DNA of 64,000 nucleotides from Typhlomys cinereus (GCA_023101885.1 JALPQD010000629.1:686080-750079), one strand, 5' to 3'. Counted from the stretch's first letter, positions 29,911 to 41,954 are shown. Program-made: numbers and translations. Notes: a model not told the origin generated them from the letters alone.

Positions 29911-31070
29911 CCCCACTTCCGCATGTAGCCCTGTGTTCTTCCTCGGTCCCTGTGCCGTGCAGGGTTGGGACACACAGGCGTGGAGAAGAACAGCAAAGGA
30001 GGTGGGAAGAAGCCTGTGTGTCTCTGATGAAGGGCGGGTGTGTGACTCCCTGTCTCACCCAGTCCTGACAACCAAGCCTAGGAAGTAGTTATTAGTCTTC
30101 AGGCATAACTGTGGCAGTCAGCCGTGGCTGCGTAACAAGACAACCGGTTCTGGGCAGTGTACAACATCAAGTAGGAATAACTATGTACAGATCAAAATGG
30201 TCCAGGTGGCTCTGCTTCAGGCAGCAGTCCCTGGACTGCACTCCAGACTAGGACTAGATTCCAGTGTCCCCCTTGGACCTGTGGACCCATAGGTGTTTGT
30301 CCTGAAGCTCAGGCTAAAGGGATAGTGGCTATCTGACATCTGGTCCTCACAATGTCAGAAAACCCTGTAACAAAATTAACTTATTGAGAGGAAAGGTTTC
30401 CTTTGCCTCCATTTTGGAGGTTGCAGCCCATGACCCAGGAGCTTCGCTTCCTTGGGCCTCAGAGAAGGACACACGTGGTGGTGGGAGTTCATGGTTCTGC
30501 AGAACTTCTTCCATGGAACGTGGAGGGCCGTAGAGTGGAAGAGGGAGAGGCCAGGCCCTGGGACGCGGCTGAGAACATGCCACCCCTCCCGCCCTCACAC
30601 CACTGTGGAAAACAGACCCTGAACGCATCCAAAGAGCAGCATGCCGGCTCCTCCAGGCTCAAGAGAAACTCAGGCCAGCATGTCCAGGCCTCCCCTGGGC
30701 CACGTCCCAAGGACGCTGGTTAGACCAAAACATGTCACATGACCAAAGTCTTCAGCCAAGGTGACATGAAGGTTAGTAGTGGCAGAGAGGCTGAGAGTCC
30801 CCCGGGATGGGTGTGCTTGGTCTCTCTCAATGGAGGCACTGAGAAGTCACTGGAAGATTGTACTCATCAGATGGGGTGGGACGGCCTGGGGTGGCGCCAT
30901 GCAATGATTGGGGGACCCTGAATCCTGCTAACTACACACACAGAATAGCGTCGCAGAGCTCGGGAGCCGGCTGATACCACTGGCTTCTGAGTGTCCAGGG
31001 TGGAAGAGATGGCCTGGCGTGGGGAAGGAGGGAACCAAAGGTTGGGGTACGCAGGGAGGTGACCCCTGGA
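29911..31070. other. Sequence just downstream of IGSF21
   Basis: Transcription should end here. A diverged interspersed repeat is likely at about 30110-30300 (GTGGCTGCGTAACAAGACAA) and another at 30370-30560 (GAGGAAAGGTTTCCTTTGCC). No gene recognised. Confidence 0.45.
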
Positions 31071-32340
31071 CTGATCCCCAGAATCTAAGAGTATGCCTTC
31101 AGAGCAAAGGGGACTTTGCTGCCGCAGACCAGAGTCGCGGCCTCGAGACCAGGGCTCCCCCGGACCAGGTGGAGAACAGAACACACGCAACTCTCTCTAG
31201 GCCAAGTGAATTCTGAACCCCTTTTATTGAAACTTAGTGACAGCTTTATACTAGAAAATTTTAGGGCAAAGAATGTGTCCCTGCACCTGCAAACAGAGGA
31301 AAACAAACACAGACCTTCCCAGTCTTCTATGCTCAGTAAGAATAAACAACTTCTTTTTCTAAGTAGCTAACCCATTGTTTGAGGGAAAAGACACAAACAG
31401 ATTCTATTCTCCCAGTTTTTTTCAATTCTATCTAATCTACCAGATAGCCGTGAGGCTGAGCCCACATTGTTTTAACAGAGACTGCATTTTTAAAATACAC
31501 AGAGGAGGACTGAGCTCCTTTAATAGTAGGTTGCTTATGTCTCCCTTTGAGGAATTCCAGACATATATTGCAATCGATAGTTGATGAGCCATCCATGAAC
31601 CATGCATTCTCCAAACCTGGGGTCCAAACTGTCGGGCCCCATTTTGCCAAGGGTGTCTCTTTCGGGGCGGAGGCGATCATTGGTGGGGGTGCACTCAGAT
31701 GGTCCATTTCCATGATTTCCCATAAGAGTGCTGTTTGGGGAAGGGAAAGATACAGCCCCCTTTGCTACCAACATGGATTCTCCCAATTTGGATTGCAAAT
31801 ACCATCTCCAGGGGGCAGTCTTGGCGTCTAGACTTTCTGGCATGATGGTCTCTTCCTTGGCCTTCAGCCAGGGTAAGAGCGGGGTATCACAGTTCCTTTT
31901 TAAGGTTCTACTGAACAAATAACATAGTCATATACTTCTCGAATTTCTGAGTTAGTTCATAGGTGGGAATTTTACCCACCTATGTTTTAAGACTCGAAGT
32001 CGTTCTCCAATTTCCTTAAAATCAGTGCACACATTCTGGCTAACAAGTCTACTTATTGTAAGTGACTAGACATGAAATCTCTATTTACAATTTGATTTAA
32101 AGTTAAAAGCAAGCTTTTTCTCTAAACCTAAGGACACGTAAAAGGCACACCCAATTCCCAGAAGAATTCCTCCTGCCAGAGACAAAACTTAAATTATCTA
32201 GGGAGGAAATCCTAGCACTTGCCCATGGGCATTACTGTGCTATTCCCCAGGGAGCAGGCTTTAGGTCCCCAACTGGGCAGAGATACACCAAGGCCTGACA
32301 ATTCCCGTATTTTAATGCCATGTCCTTTCCCAGAAATTGT
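31070..32340 (-). mobile_element. Decayed endogenous retrovirus-like segment
   Basis: This is an AT-rich block of about 1.27 kb, clearly unlike its GC-rich surroundings. On the minus strand, a short conceptual stretch at about 31575-31610 reads W-F-x-D-G-S-S, resembling the start of a retroviral RNase H domain. Below it lies sequence with an AATAAA signal (about 31224-31232 on -) followed by a T/G-rich end, as in an LTR R/U5 region. Stops and frame changes break the coding remnant, and no gag or env could be recognised. It is a relic; exact ends and family are unknown. Confidence 0.55.
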
Positions 32341-32389
32341 TTCCATAGAACAATGTTCTGCCATGCTGGGACCTGATCCACTAGAACAG

Positions 32390-32710
32390 TTGGATTAGGG
32401 TGCAGCACTTTGCAGATGTGACCAGGCTAAGGGTGTTGAGATGCAGATGAATCCCACGTGACCAAGATGGTCACAAGGGGCTTTAAGAAAGGCCAGAAGC
32501 CCGAGGGCATCAAGCGGAGATGCCAACTGCAGTGAGTGGTATAAAAAAGGGGTCTCTAGCAGATGAACGCAGGACCTGGGGAAGCAAAGGGTTGGAACAA
32601 GGAAGCCATTCTCTCACTACTGCTTCTGGGTGGAGCCAGCCCGGGCCACACTGTTAATCCCACCAGTGACTCCAGAGTCCCCACTCCAGAAGGTTGAAAC
32701 CATTGTGTGT
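32390..32710 (+). mobile_element. Old mammalian-wide repeat, class uncertain
   Basis: TTTGCAGATGTGACCAGGCT, GTGTTGAGATGCAGATGAAT and ATGGTCACAAGGGGCTTTAA match a motif series common in ancient LTR-type repeats. The family was not resolved. Confidence 0.45.
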
Positions 32711-33524
32711 GGTTGTTCCAACAGCCACCAGGAGGCTCCAGCACTCACCTAGGATTCCTTGCACAGAGATCGCCTCTGCCCACAGCCCATTGGCCAGGAG
32801 CAGTCAGGTGGCCCATGTAGCTGCAAGGGAAGCCGGGAAATGTAGATTACACAAAGCTTGTGCCCGGCTACAGAGAGACACAGAAGCCCATTGGATGATC
32901 AGTTCCGTGTAGCTCCGCCCACACCAGGGTGACCAGGGGAGAGAGAGCTGAGGTCCTACTCTAAGGGCTGTATGAAGGCCTCTGGCCTCTCCTCCCTCCG
33001 GCTTCTCCTCCCTCCTCTGCCAGGAGAGACACGGTGCCTCTGACCTTCTCCCAAGCCACGCAGGAATCTCAGGAACCCCGAGACCAGTCGTTACAGTCCC
33101 CTCGGCGCTAAGCAAAGTGCTGGAAGAGAAGTTCCACTAGAGTCTCTGGCTTCCCGACTTTCTTCCAGCATTCTAGACTCAGATGCAGCCTCCCACCGCA
33201 ATCGCTTCTTGCTCTACATAGCTTGAGTGTGTGGCCAGTGGGTGTGGCGGACCCCACCCTCCACAGGGGCTATGCCACCACCAACCAGGAGCCTGGACGG
33301 AACAGTTTGCTGTTACCCTCACTTTAGCTCACTCCCTTCTTTACCCAGCCCAACAGCTGACTGGCTCCTCTCAAACCTAGCTCCTGTTCACGCTGTGTTC
33401 TCCTCCCCCCCAATCTGGACTGAGTCCCCCCTCCCATCTGCTCTTCAGATTCACTTACTTACACCTGCCGCCATCCCACCTCCCCAGCGGTCAGTAGCCC
33501 ACTCTTTTAGACCTGGGTCACATG
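32711..33524. other. Intergenic unique sequence
   Basis: No feature recognised. Confidence 0.35.
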
Positions 33525-33810
33525 GGCTGAGGGAGTGGCTTGTGGCAGATCACTTGCCTAGCTTGGGTGTTGGGGTCTAGCTCAGTACTACGGAAATAAA
33601 AATAAATAAGCGTCCTACACAGAACCCCCAGAGTGGCCTCCCACCCACCCATCACCCAGAAAAAGAAATCCAGCATCCTCAAATCCCACAGGACTCTGGG
33701 CACCTGGTGCCACATGCCTGTAATCTCAGCTGCTTAGGAGAGTGAGGCGGGAGGACCATCTGGTTCAAGAGAACAAAACCAGCTTAGGGGACAGAGGCAC
33801 AGCCTGTCTC
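33525..33810 (+). mobile_element. ID-B1 dimeric SINE (B4-type), expanded linker
   Basis: ID-like half at 33525-33600 (GATCACTTGCCTAGCTTGGG) with an AATAAAAATAAATAA tail, then after about 85 bp a B1 half (CATGCCTGTAATCTCAGCTG, GTGAGGCGGGAGGACCATC). Confidence 0.65.
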
Positions 33811-33824
33811 AAGATGGGTTTATT

Positions 33825-34035
33825 CATCAAGTACAAACCCTGGCTCAGGGGAGGTAGACCAGTTGGAGGAGTGTCCGCCTGGCTCATAGGAAGCCCTGAC
33901 TTCCATCCATCCACAGCCAGGCATCTTGATACAAGGTGCAGTTCAGGCACTCTGGAGATGACGATAGGAGGGACGGAAGTTCAAGACTGTCCTTGGCTAC
34001 AAAGGACCTGGGATATGGGAGACCCTAGTCCCCCT
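33825..34035 (+). mobile_element. ID-B1 dimeric SINE (B4-type)
   Basis: GGCTCAGGGGAGGTAGACCA head and AGTTCAAGACTGTCCTTGGC, CTACAAAGGACCTGGGATAT B1-type end in plus orientation. Confidence 0.6.
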
Positions 34036-34079
34036 CTGGAGAAATACAGTGGAACAGACCTGTCCAGTCTATCCCTTGA

Positions 34080-34237
34080 CTGCTTCTCTCTCTGTGTGTC
34101 TCTCTGTGTCTCTGTCTTTCTCTGTCTCTCTGTCTTTCTCTTTGTGTGTCTCTCTGTGTCTCTGTCTCTCTCTGTGTCTCTCTTTCTCTGTCTCTCTGTC
34201 TTTCTCTTTGTGTGTCTCTCTGTGTCTCTGTCTCTCT

Positions 34238-34295
<58 letters not shown>
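34080..34295. repeat. (CT)n with TCTGTGTC variants
   Basis: Degenerate TCTCTGTG units followed by pure (CT) at about 34243-34294. Serine/leucine and arginine/glutamate open frames are artefacts. Confidence 0.97.
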
Positions 34296-34298
<3 letters not shown>

Positions 34299-34874
34299 TG
34301 TTTGGAAACCATCTTTCCCTTCTGTCCAGGTCCTTTCCTGCCTAGAGACCTCTGCTCTGTCTGTCCCCTCTGCCTGGGATACCCCCACACACACACGCAC
34401 CCCACCCTGTGCAGGGATGGACAGGGTAACTTAGCCCCAGGCTCTGCAGAGGGACTCTCTGACCACCGTGCCCCCTCTACGTGGTTGCCATTAATTTAAT
34501 TCTCAGTGCATAGTGCATTCCTGCTCCAGGTTCCCCCCACATACTTGGAGCTGACGCCTGGACCCCAGAGATAAGTCTGCCCTGCCCAGAGCCAACCGGG
34601 CCCGTGGAGGGTACGCGACAGTGAACGAATGACAAACCCTTCTCCAGGGACCTCTCTGGTCAAGCCTGGTGGCCTGGCTGTAGAGGAGGGAGACTTGGGC
34701 ATCTGGGAGATTCCAGGGCAGCGTGGGCAATGGGAGCCCTGATAACCGCTGGAAACGAGACTTTGCAGAGCGCGCTCGGCCCGAGAGCCTCTGGCACGAG
34801 GGGGGTGCTCTGGGGAAGATGGGTGGGCTCTGCAGGATAGGAGGGGAGCCGGGAATAAAGGAGAAGCAGCAGAG

Positions 34875-35045
34875 CTGAGAGAGAGAGAGCGAGACAGAGA
34901 GAGAGAGAGAGAATGTGCCGCATTCGCAGAGACAACCTTCCAGAGTTCTCTCCTTCCACCATGTGAGCTCCGAGGACTGAACTCGGGCTGTGTCAGGTTT
35001 TCACACAGGTGCGTTCACCTGCGGAGATGCCTCAATGACTCTCAA
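34875..35045 (-). mobile_element. B3-like SINE
   Basis: GA-rich tail, then TCTCTCCTTCCACCATGTGA, GGACTGAACTCGGGCTGTG and CGGAGATGCCTCAATGAC in minus orientation. Confidence 0.65.
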
Positions 35046-35464
35046 ATTTTAAGTATTTTAGACAGGCAGAAAGGCATGAGCAGGGATTTAGAGGTGGCAT
35101 GTGGGGAAGCGAGGTGAGACTGCATCGCTGCTTCCAGAAACACATGCATGACCGAACTCAACACACATTTACCAGTTCACAGCTGGTAGTTGGTAGCTCT
35201 TGGCCAGATGGCCCTTAGTGGTCTTGGCTTGGATGACTCAACACTGGCTCCAGCGAGTCAGCTAAAAAGAAGGTGTGGGGGGGGGGAAGGTGGCCTCTGA
35301 TAGGTCAGGGGTACTTGCAGGCTGTCATTTCCATATTGGTGGCCAGCGTAAGTCACGAGGCCAGCCCAGATTTGGGGGCTGGAAGACTAGAACCTTCCCC
35401 TTTTGATGGTTGGATCTGAACGGTCACACTGCAGTGAGGGGGGGGTGCAGAGAAGGAAGTCTGC

Positions 35465-35585
35465 AGTCACCCAGCACTGGGGAGGTGGAGGCAGGAAGGT
35501 CCCGAGTTCAAGGTCATCCTCAGCTACTTTGTGTGGTCCAGGCCAGCCTGAGCTACATGAGACCCTGTCTTGGAAAAATCTAAGG
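35465..35585 (+). mobile_element. B1 SINE fragment
   Basis: CACCCAGCACTGGGGAGGTG, GTTCAAGGTCATCCTCAGC and CCAGCCTGAGCTACATGAGA, ending in CTTGGAAAAA. Confidence 0.85.
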
Positions 35586-36464
35586 ATCAGTTTTCAGACT
35601 TGACGCATACAGTCCTGGTGTCCCTCGAGTTGCATTGCGCATCCTCATTTAAACCCAAGTTGTTCTCTGCCGATTTCTAATTTAAATACGTGTGAAATAA
35701 ACGGTGTGTTCCGTCAGTGAATGTTTGCCTTCCGGCCTCTGGACACTCAGGTGGTAACACTGACGAAGTTGATTGCCAAAACCTCAGCTATTCGGCCACG
35801 TGTGCGTATCCAGACCAGATGGGCAGGACTGTCAGGGGGCACCGCCCGCTTCCATCCTCTGTCCCCAGAGCCCCTCCTCCTGTAGAGACCCCAGCTGCCC
35901 ACCAGCAATTCTGCTCAAGCCCCCACGGTCGTGCTATGCCGTGTCTTCTGGGGAAATCTGAAGATTCAGTGTTGCTCCCGCCCCTCGGGTGCAAAGAGAA
36001 GCCCACGTGGGCATGAAATTGGACTTGCTCATCCCTGTTAGCCGCGGGGTCACCGGGCTGCCGTGACCCACGCAGTGTATCAATGTCGCAGCAGCAAGCG
36101 GATGAACCAGAAGTGGTGGGCGACGCCCGAGAGAGCTGGCGGGTGGAGGTGTCGGGTGGACTGCCGTCCTGTCTCCTGCATAGTGGACTGCAGGGTGTAT
36201 GTGGGGGGTCCCAGGGTAGAATGGGGGTCTCTGCAGGGGGGAGGTGCATCCCTCGGTTCTTCATCTGTTCCACACACCTGGAGACACTCCTAGCTGTGAC
36301 CTTGGGGACAAGGGGACTCAAGGTCCGGCAGTATGGGGTCCCCCCTGACCCCCTTTCCCTGTCTCAGGATTGACAGGCCTTGCAGAGAAGCGCTGCAGTT
36401 CCATTCAGGGGACAAAGGCTGCGCAGGCAGCATCTGGCCGTGAAGGATAAGAAAGGGCATCAAC
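35586..36464. other. Intergenic sequence
   Basis: An AT-rich block at 35640-35715 includes TCTAATTTAAATACGTG. No gene or named repeat recognised. Confidence 0.35.
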
Positions 36465-36670
36465 GGGGTGAGATGACTCGGCAGGTAAGGACGAGCCCCC
36501 AAACCTGGCAACCTGAGTTCTATCCCCAGGGAACCTGCATGGTGGAAGGAGAGAAGTGACTTCCAAAAGTTTTGGCCTCTGACCTCCACCTGTGCACCCT
36601 GGCACGCATGCGCGCACGGGAGTCCTTCCTCTCTAAATGAATCTTACCATCAAAAGAAAAAGAAAGAATG
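36465..36670 (+). mobile_element. B3-like SINE
   Basis: GGTGAGATGACTCGGCAGGT head, ACCTGAGTTCTATCCCCAGG, CTGACCTCCACCTGTGCACC and CGCATGCGCGCACGG tail region in plus orientation. Confidence 0.75.
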
Positions 36671-36734
36671 TGAAGAAGGAGGCAAGGCCAGTGAACTGCT
36701 CAGCTGCCAGACGCCCCCACACGAACCTGCGCAC

Positions 36735-37050
36735 TGGCTACTCATCCGTTGCTGTGAGAGGACACCCAAAGTCAAGCAACTTAAGAGCGAAAGGGAGATC
36801 TATACAGCTTTCGGTTCTAGAGGGGAGATACGGTCTTTCCATTGCATGGCTGGCGGCCGAAGTTGGAAGCTAAATCACTGTAGACACCTTGGAGGCCAAG
36901 AACAGCAAGACTCCTACTATAAGATTCCAGGAGACAGGGTGGGACTCATCCACCTCAAGGCCCGCCCCCTGTTGACCGCCTTCCTCCAGCAGGACCTTAG
37001 TAGGTGCCGTGACCCTTCCAAACACGTGAGACTGCAGGGGGCATTTCAAT
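36735..37050 (-). mobile_element. Unclassified interspersed repeat carrying the 35-bp unit ancestor
   Basis: CGTTGCTGTGAGAGGACACC and AGAGGGGAGATACGGTC precede CCTCAAGGCCCGCCCCCTG and CCGCCTTCCTCCAGCAGG (36953-36993), then CCTTCCAAACACGTGAGAC. The middle block is a diverged single copy of the unit amplified at 28564-28800. Strand is tentative. Confidence 0.6.
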
Positions 37051-37999
37051 CCACGGCGTTTGGCAACCTGAGTTTGATCCCCAAAGTTCAGGCGCTGGAA
37101 AGGAGCAAACCAACCTCAGGGGCGTCCCTGACTGCCGGATGCACATCACGAATGCACCCCCCTTCTTGTGTCTCAAGTAAAATATTTTAAGAGCGACAGA
37201 GACAGATTCAGCAAGGACAGGAGGAGCGAGCGTGACCGCAGGGAACACAGGACACGAGTGCGGAGAAGCAGGAGAGTCAGAGTTGCAGCAGCAAGGGGGG
37301 GGCCTCTCCCTGTGCCCTGGGGCAGGAGACCCTGGAGCCTGAGGGGTGGGAGGTGGAACACAGAACTTTCCAGAAAGCACTTAAGTGGCTGTGTGTCAGG
37401 GATCCTACCCTTGGCCTCCTCCAGGACGACAGCTCTGAGACACTGGTGGAAGGAAACAGACGTGAAAAATGCCGGCCTACCTCCAAATCCCTCAGCCCCC
37501 CACCAGCCGGCTGCCAGCCGCCCTGCACCACAGAGACCTGGCTTTGCGCTCAGCCCAGCCAGCTGCCGCCCTGCCTCGCCCCGCCTCCCTCTGGCTCACC
37601 GGGGCCAAGCCCAGAGGTCCACAGCCTCCACCCCAAGTTCCTGCTCCTCCCGCCTTTCATTCCACAGCATCTGACATTCACAGAGCCACAGGCCAAGCGA
37701 CATTTGGGGGCAGGTGTCCTTTTCTAACCTGGGCCCCTCCCTTTCAGCATCCCTCCTGGTCCGCCCTGAGGGAAAGTCCTTCCCAGAATCCTTTGAACCC
37801 CTGGCTGGGGGGGGGCTCCTCTTCTCTGGTGGGGAAGGTGTGGTGGTCACTGTGAATGGAGTTTAAGCAGAGACAGCAGCAGCCCCAAGATGGGGGAAGA
37901 GATGGGGGGCTGGAAGAGGGGGCAGCTGGGAGGTGGCAGAGGTCTGGTCCCTGGCCACCCACAGGGAGAGCCCTGGAGCCTGGCAGACCATCCCAGTCC

Positions 38000-38092
38000 C
38001 CACCCTCCAAATGGAGAGGCCAAGCTCAGGGAGGTTAAGCTGCCTGCCCAGGTAGCCGGCTGCAATAGGACTGGGAGCAGGTTCCAGGGCGC
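38000..38092 (+). mobile_element. MIR SINE fragment
   Basis: GGGAGGTTAAGCTGCCTGCC and AGGTAGCCGGCTGCAATAGG follow the MIR core order. Confidence 0.6.
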
Positions 38093-38329
38093 CCCCTGGG
38101 GATGGGTTGGGGTGCTGGGATGAAAGGTGGGGTGGTCCTAGGCCTGCACAGAGGGAAGATGTTCAAAGAGTTGGGCACAGCAGGGTGGGGGAGGATTGGT
38201 GTGGCACCCCAACTTCCAAGATGATGGTGTGAGGAAGGAGGGTCCTGGGAGGCGACTCTCGTAAATACGCCCCGGCAGCTCTGCCCTGTGGGGACCCAGA
38301 GCCAAGACAGGCAGGCAGGAAGCAGCCTT

Positions 38330-38520
38330 CCAAGATGCTGCTGTGTGACCTCAGGCCACACACACACCCTCTCTGTGCCTCCAGGACCCATCTGCCCACG
38401 GAAAGCCAGTAGTCACCCCCCCTCAATCCGCTGGGAGCGCTGAGGAGAGAACGACGATTAAAAGTTACACGCGTGCCTGGCATGCAGTGTGTGCTCAATA
38501 AATGCCACCCGGCTTTATAA
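38330..38520 (-). mobile_element. MIR SINE
   Basis: CTGTGTGACCTCAGGCCAC, TCTCTGTGCCTCCAGGACCC and CGTGCCTGGCATGCAGTGTG, TGCTCAATAAATGCC are minus-strand MIR blocks. Confidence 0.75.
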
Positions 38521-38629
38521 TCCACTGGGTGCCTAGGTGCCGACAATGAATCCTCATCCCTGAGGAGCCTTCAGAGAAACGGTACAGAGCTCATCCTTGC
38601 GCCCCAAGGTTGTTCTGGGCCCCCCAAGA

Positions 38630-38732
38630 AAGAAGAGGGCTTAGGGGTAGAGCAGGGTGGCACAGTGTATGCCTAGCCCATGCCGCCCTAGGCTTTGTCC
38701 CCACCACTGCAAAAGGCAAAGAAAAGGGGGTG
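38630..38732 (+). mobile_element. ID-like SINE
   Basis: GGGCTTAGGGGTAGAGCAGG, CAGTGTATGCCTAGCCCATG, TTTGTCCCCACCACTGCAAA with a degenerate A-rich tail. Confidence 0.7.
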
Positions 38733-39439
38733 AGTGCGCACGTTTCTGAACCCAGATTCTCCACAAAGCTGTTTCTAATCTTCCCCAAAAGACGGACATG
38801 TGTGAAGACAGCTTCACACACCTGCCTTCCACATGCTTGGGGTGTGGCGTGTCCACTGACCTCCTCCTGGCTGAGCCTCTGCAGGCGCCAGCCTCGAATG
38901 TGCCCAGCGGGAATGAGGACAGGCAGAGAGCCACCCTCTGTGGCGGCTCTGCAGTGTTCCCCAAGAGGGACGGCTGAACACAGACCTCCAGTGGCCACCC
39001 AGAGGCACCTCTCAGCTGGGGAAACCGAGGCTCTGCGCCTAGGGCTAGCGGGCCAGCCTGAGCCCTTCTCCTGGACATCCCCGGCTAACTGTAGCTGTCA
39101 AGAAGTCCCCACGGTGGCAGAGGAGCTGTAGTACCTGCACCCTGGGTGAGTTCTGGGGTGACCCGGCCTTGCAGGGCTTCCTGCAGCCACACAGGTCACC
39201 CCAGGGAGTGAGTCCTGTGCCCCCTGATGGCCCCCTGCCGCCTCCACCTCCCTCAAAGAAAAGGGCCTAGATTTGTGTCACACGAGCCCCAGGCCCTGAG
39301 CCACAGCGGGTTGCTTCGGCTCCGGAAGGTCCCGCAGTTCCGTGGGGGTCACGGCCGAGACTGCAGACACCTAACTTGTAACAATGACCGTGCCTCCATG
39401 TGACACTGCCTTTCCCCTCAGTTTCCCCTAAAGTCGGGA

Positions 39440-39535
39440 TGCACCTAAGTATGTGTGTACATGTGTACGAGAGCGTGTGTACATGTATGTGTGCGTGTGC
39501 GTGTGCATGTGTGTGCACGTGCGTGTGCGACGAGG
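39440..39535. repeat. TG/TACATG/GCGTG alternating tract
   Basis: GTGTGTACATGTGTACG and GTGCGTGTGCGTGTGCATG-type alternation. Confidence 0.9.
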
Positions 39536-39715
39536 TTGTTCCTGAGGGACTATTAACTAAGAATAATTTATCCAAGAAATTTGTTATGTTAGAATTACCA
39601 ATTAGATATGATTATAACTTACCATGGCTGGGGCTTCACTGCCGTTGGAAATCTGAATCCCATTAAAATCTAATTAGCATATATTAAGTCCAGGGCGGTT
39701 TTACTGCAGTGCGCC
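39536..39715. promoter_or_regulatory. Candidate conserved noncoding element, homeodomain-site rich
   Basis: A sharply bounded AT-rich island: GACTATTAACTAAGAATAAT, AATTACCAATTAGATATG, CATTAAAATCTAATTAGCAT. It has at least three ATTA/TAAT core clusters including TCTAATTAGC and CCAATTAGAT. No SINE or LINE signature, and set in GC-rich sequence about 9.8 kb downstream of IGSF21. Function is inferred. Confidence 0.45.
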
Positions 39716-39944
39716 AGCAGGTCGGAGCCGTGAGGGGCTGAGCACATGGACTTGCTGCCCACTCTGGCACACTAGACCACCACACTCAGGTGCCCTCCAG
39801 GTTACCCTCTGGTAGTTTTCCCCCTCCTTGGCTGGGGTCAGAGGGTCCCCGCCTGGGAGAGGGCAGCTCAAGATGGGGACACGCAGCCAAGGCTCTCTGG
39901 GGATGACGAACCGAGGTCTGTGGCCAAGATTGCTAAGTGGCCAT

Positions 39945-40290
39945 CGGCGCTGGATGAGAGTGGGCGTGGCTCTGGGCGCCGGATGAGAGAGTGGGCGTGG
40001 TTCTGGGCAGCCGGGTGAGAGAGTGGGCGTGGCTCTGGGCGCCCGGTGAGAGAGTGGGCGTGGCTCTGGGCGCCAGATGCGAGAGTGGGCGTGGTTCTGG
40101 GTGCTGGTTGAGAGAGTGGGCGTGGTTGTGGGTGCTGGATGAGAGTGGGCGTGGCTCTGGATGCTGGATGAGAGAGTGGGCGTGGTTCTGGATGCTGGAT
40201 GAGAGAGAGGGCGTGTTTCTGGACGCTGGGTGAGAGTGGGCGTGGTTCTGGGTGCTGGATAAGAGAGTGGGCGTGGTTCTGCAGCCCCAG
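39945..40290. repeat. 27-31-bp GTGGGCGTGG minisatellite
   Basis: About eleven copies of a unit built from GAGAGTGGGCGTGG, TTCTGGGTGC and TGGAT, with length variation where GAGA is lost. Every unit contains GTGGGCGTGG, close to KLF/EGR-type recognition sequence. Confidence 0.95.
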
Positions 40291-40454
40291 GATCCGCTGG
40301 GGTGGAGGCTGGGTAACGACACTACAGAACTCATCTTTCCTTGGTCAAGAGGCAGCGGGTAGCCGGGCCTTGCCCTGCCTCGGCATGGCGGCACCTGGTA
40401 CCACAGAGTTCCGGCCCGGGCTCAGCACTTACCTACATGTCAGTGCCCCTCACG

Positions 40455-40520
40455 CCTCCAGGAAAAGCGACCTGGGTCAACCTGGAGGTTAAGGAAGCTG
40501 CTCAAGGTCACGTGGGCCAC
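40455..40520 (+). mobile_element. MIR SINE fragment
   Basis: CTGGAGGTTAAGGAAGCTGC and TCAAGGTCACGTGGGCC match a MIR core segment. Confidence 0.5.
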
Positions 40521-41954
40521 CACAGCAGTTCAGTACCACAACTCCGGGTGTGTGTGTGTGTCTGCATGCGTGTGAATGCCACGCACAGGTGTTTGTGCAT
40601 GCAGACGCTTTACTTGCTGAGCAGCTCCCAGGCCCTCAGATGGTTTGTTGTTATTATTTGCTGTCTCCTGTTAATTTGCTGTCATCCACTTTCAGATCCA
40701 GGTCAGGCATCGGTGCTGCCTCCTTTGGCCAGCAGGAGGCGACAGTGAGAGGTAGCGATGGGGTCCAGGTGGGCTGAGCTCAGGATGTCAGCTGAGGCCT
40801 GGGGGCTGATGGGGGGCGCTGAGATGACCCGGGAGAGATGTGCCAAGAGCACTGGTCCTACCATTGATTTTTGTTTTGTGTTTTAGTCCTTTTATGAACG
40901 CACTTACCTAAACTAATGCTTCCCTCAATTAATGTCCAGCCAGCTGCATGGGCAGAGGCCCTGCAACCTAGAGAGAGAATCAGATGTGTTCTCTTGAGGG
41001 CCGCTGAGTTGTACGGTGCTTTGTTACACGGCAGTAGCTGACCAATAACACCAGATGTGAAAGAGGAGAATCTAGCTCATGGAACGTGTGTATATGTGGG
41101 AGACTGACCTCCCTGTCAATCACTCTAACCTACCCATCACTAGATGATACCCACCGGCAACCTCAGGGCTTCTTCCAAACCTCCACCCTCGTGTTCTCAA
41201 CAGTCGCGAAACACAGTTGTGACCTGAGAGGGAACCCCACCCCCAACCCCCCACCCCCCGCCACCCCCTTCTCCTGTCACCTCCCAGCCTCATGGAGCTT
41301 CCTTCTCCCCTGCCAGGCACAGGCACAGGACATCGGAAGCTGAAGAGCTACCGGCTCCTGCTGCCCCTCCCAGGCTGACGGTGTTATCTCTATTGGGCAC
41401 GCCCTGTATCCCCAGGGACCCTCCTTGACCCCCAGTCCTGCACACCAGGGTAGGGGCTGGAAGAACATTCCAGCAGCTTTCCTCCTCCACTTCTTCACTG
41501 GATTCAGGTGGAGCAGGCCTGGGGTGGGGTTCCAGCATGCATGGGAGCTGCCGGGCTTCGCACAGGGGGAGCCAGGGCTGGGAGATACCAGAATGAAGGA
41601 CTCGAGCTCCTCCCACCAGGATGGGAGCTGAGGAAGTCTGCCTTCTCTGGGTGGGGATGGGGCTGAGAGAGGGGCTCAGAGGATAGGAGTGGGGACAGGA
41701 GGCGGGCCAGAGGATGGGAGTGGCGATGATCTGCCTTCTCCAGGCAGGGATGAGGGGGGAAGGGTCAGGAGGATGGGAACAGCAGAGGTCTGCCTTCTCC
41801 AAGGGGGGGCTGAAACAGACAAAAGACTTGAAGTCTGAAGTCTCTCCCATGATCTTTCCATGGCCATTTTCTTGTTGTTTCTCACAAAGTAGCCCCTCTA
41901 TGTGTTTGTGCTCTAATCTCTCTCTCTCTTGTTCTAAGATAAAGCCTATATAGG

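Noticed and set aside
34146..34499. Serine/leucine-rich open frame
   Set aside because: Made by a CT microsatellite.
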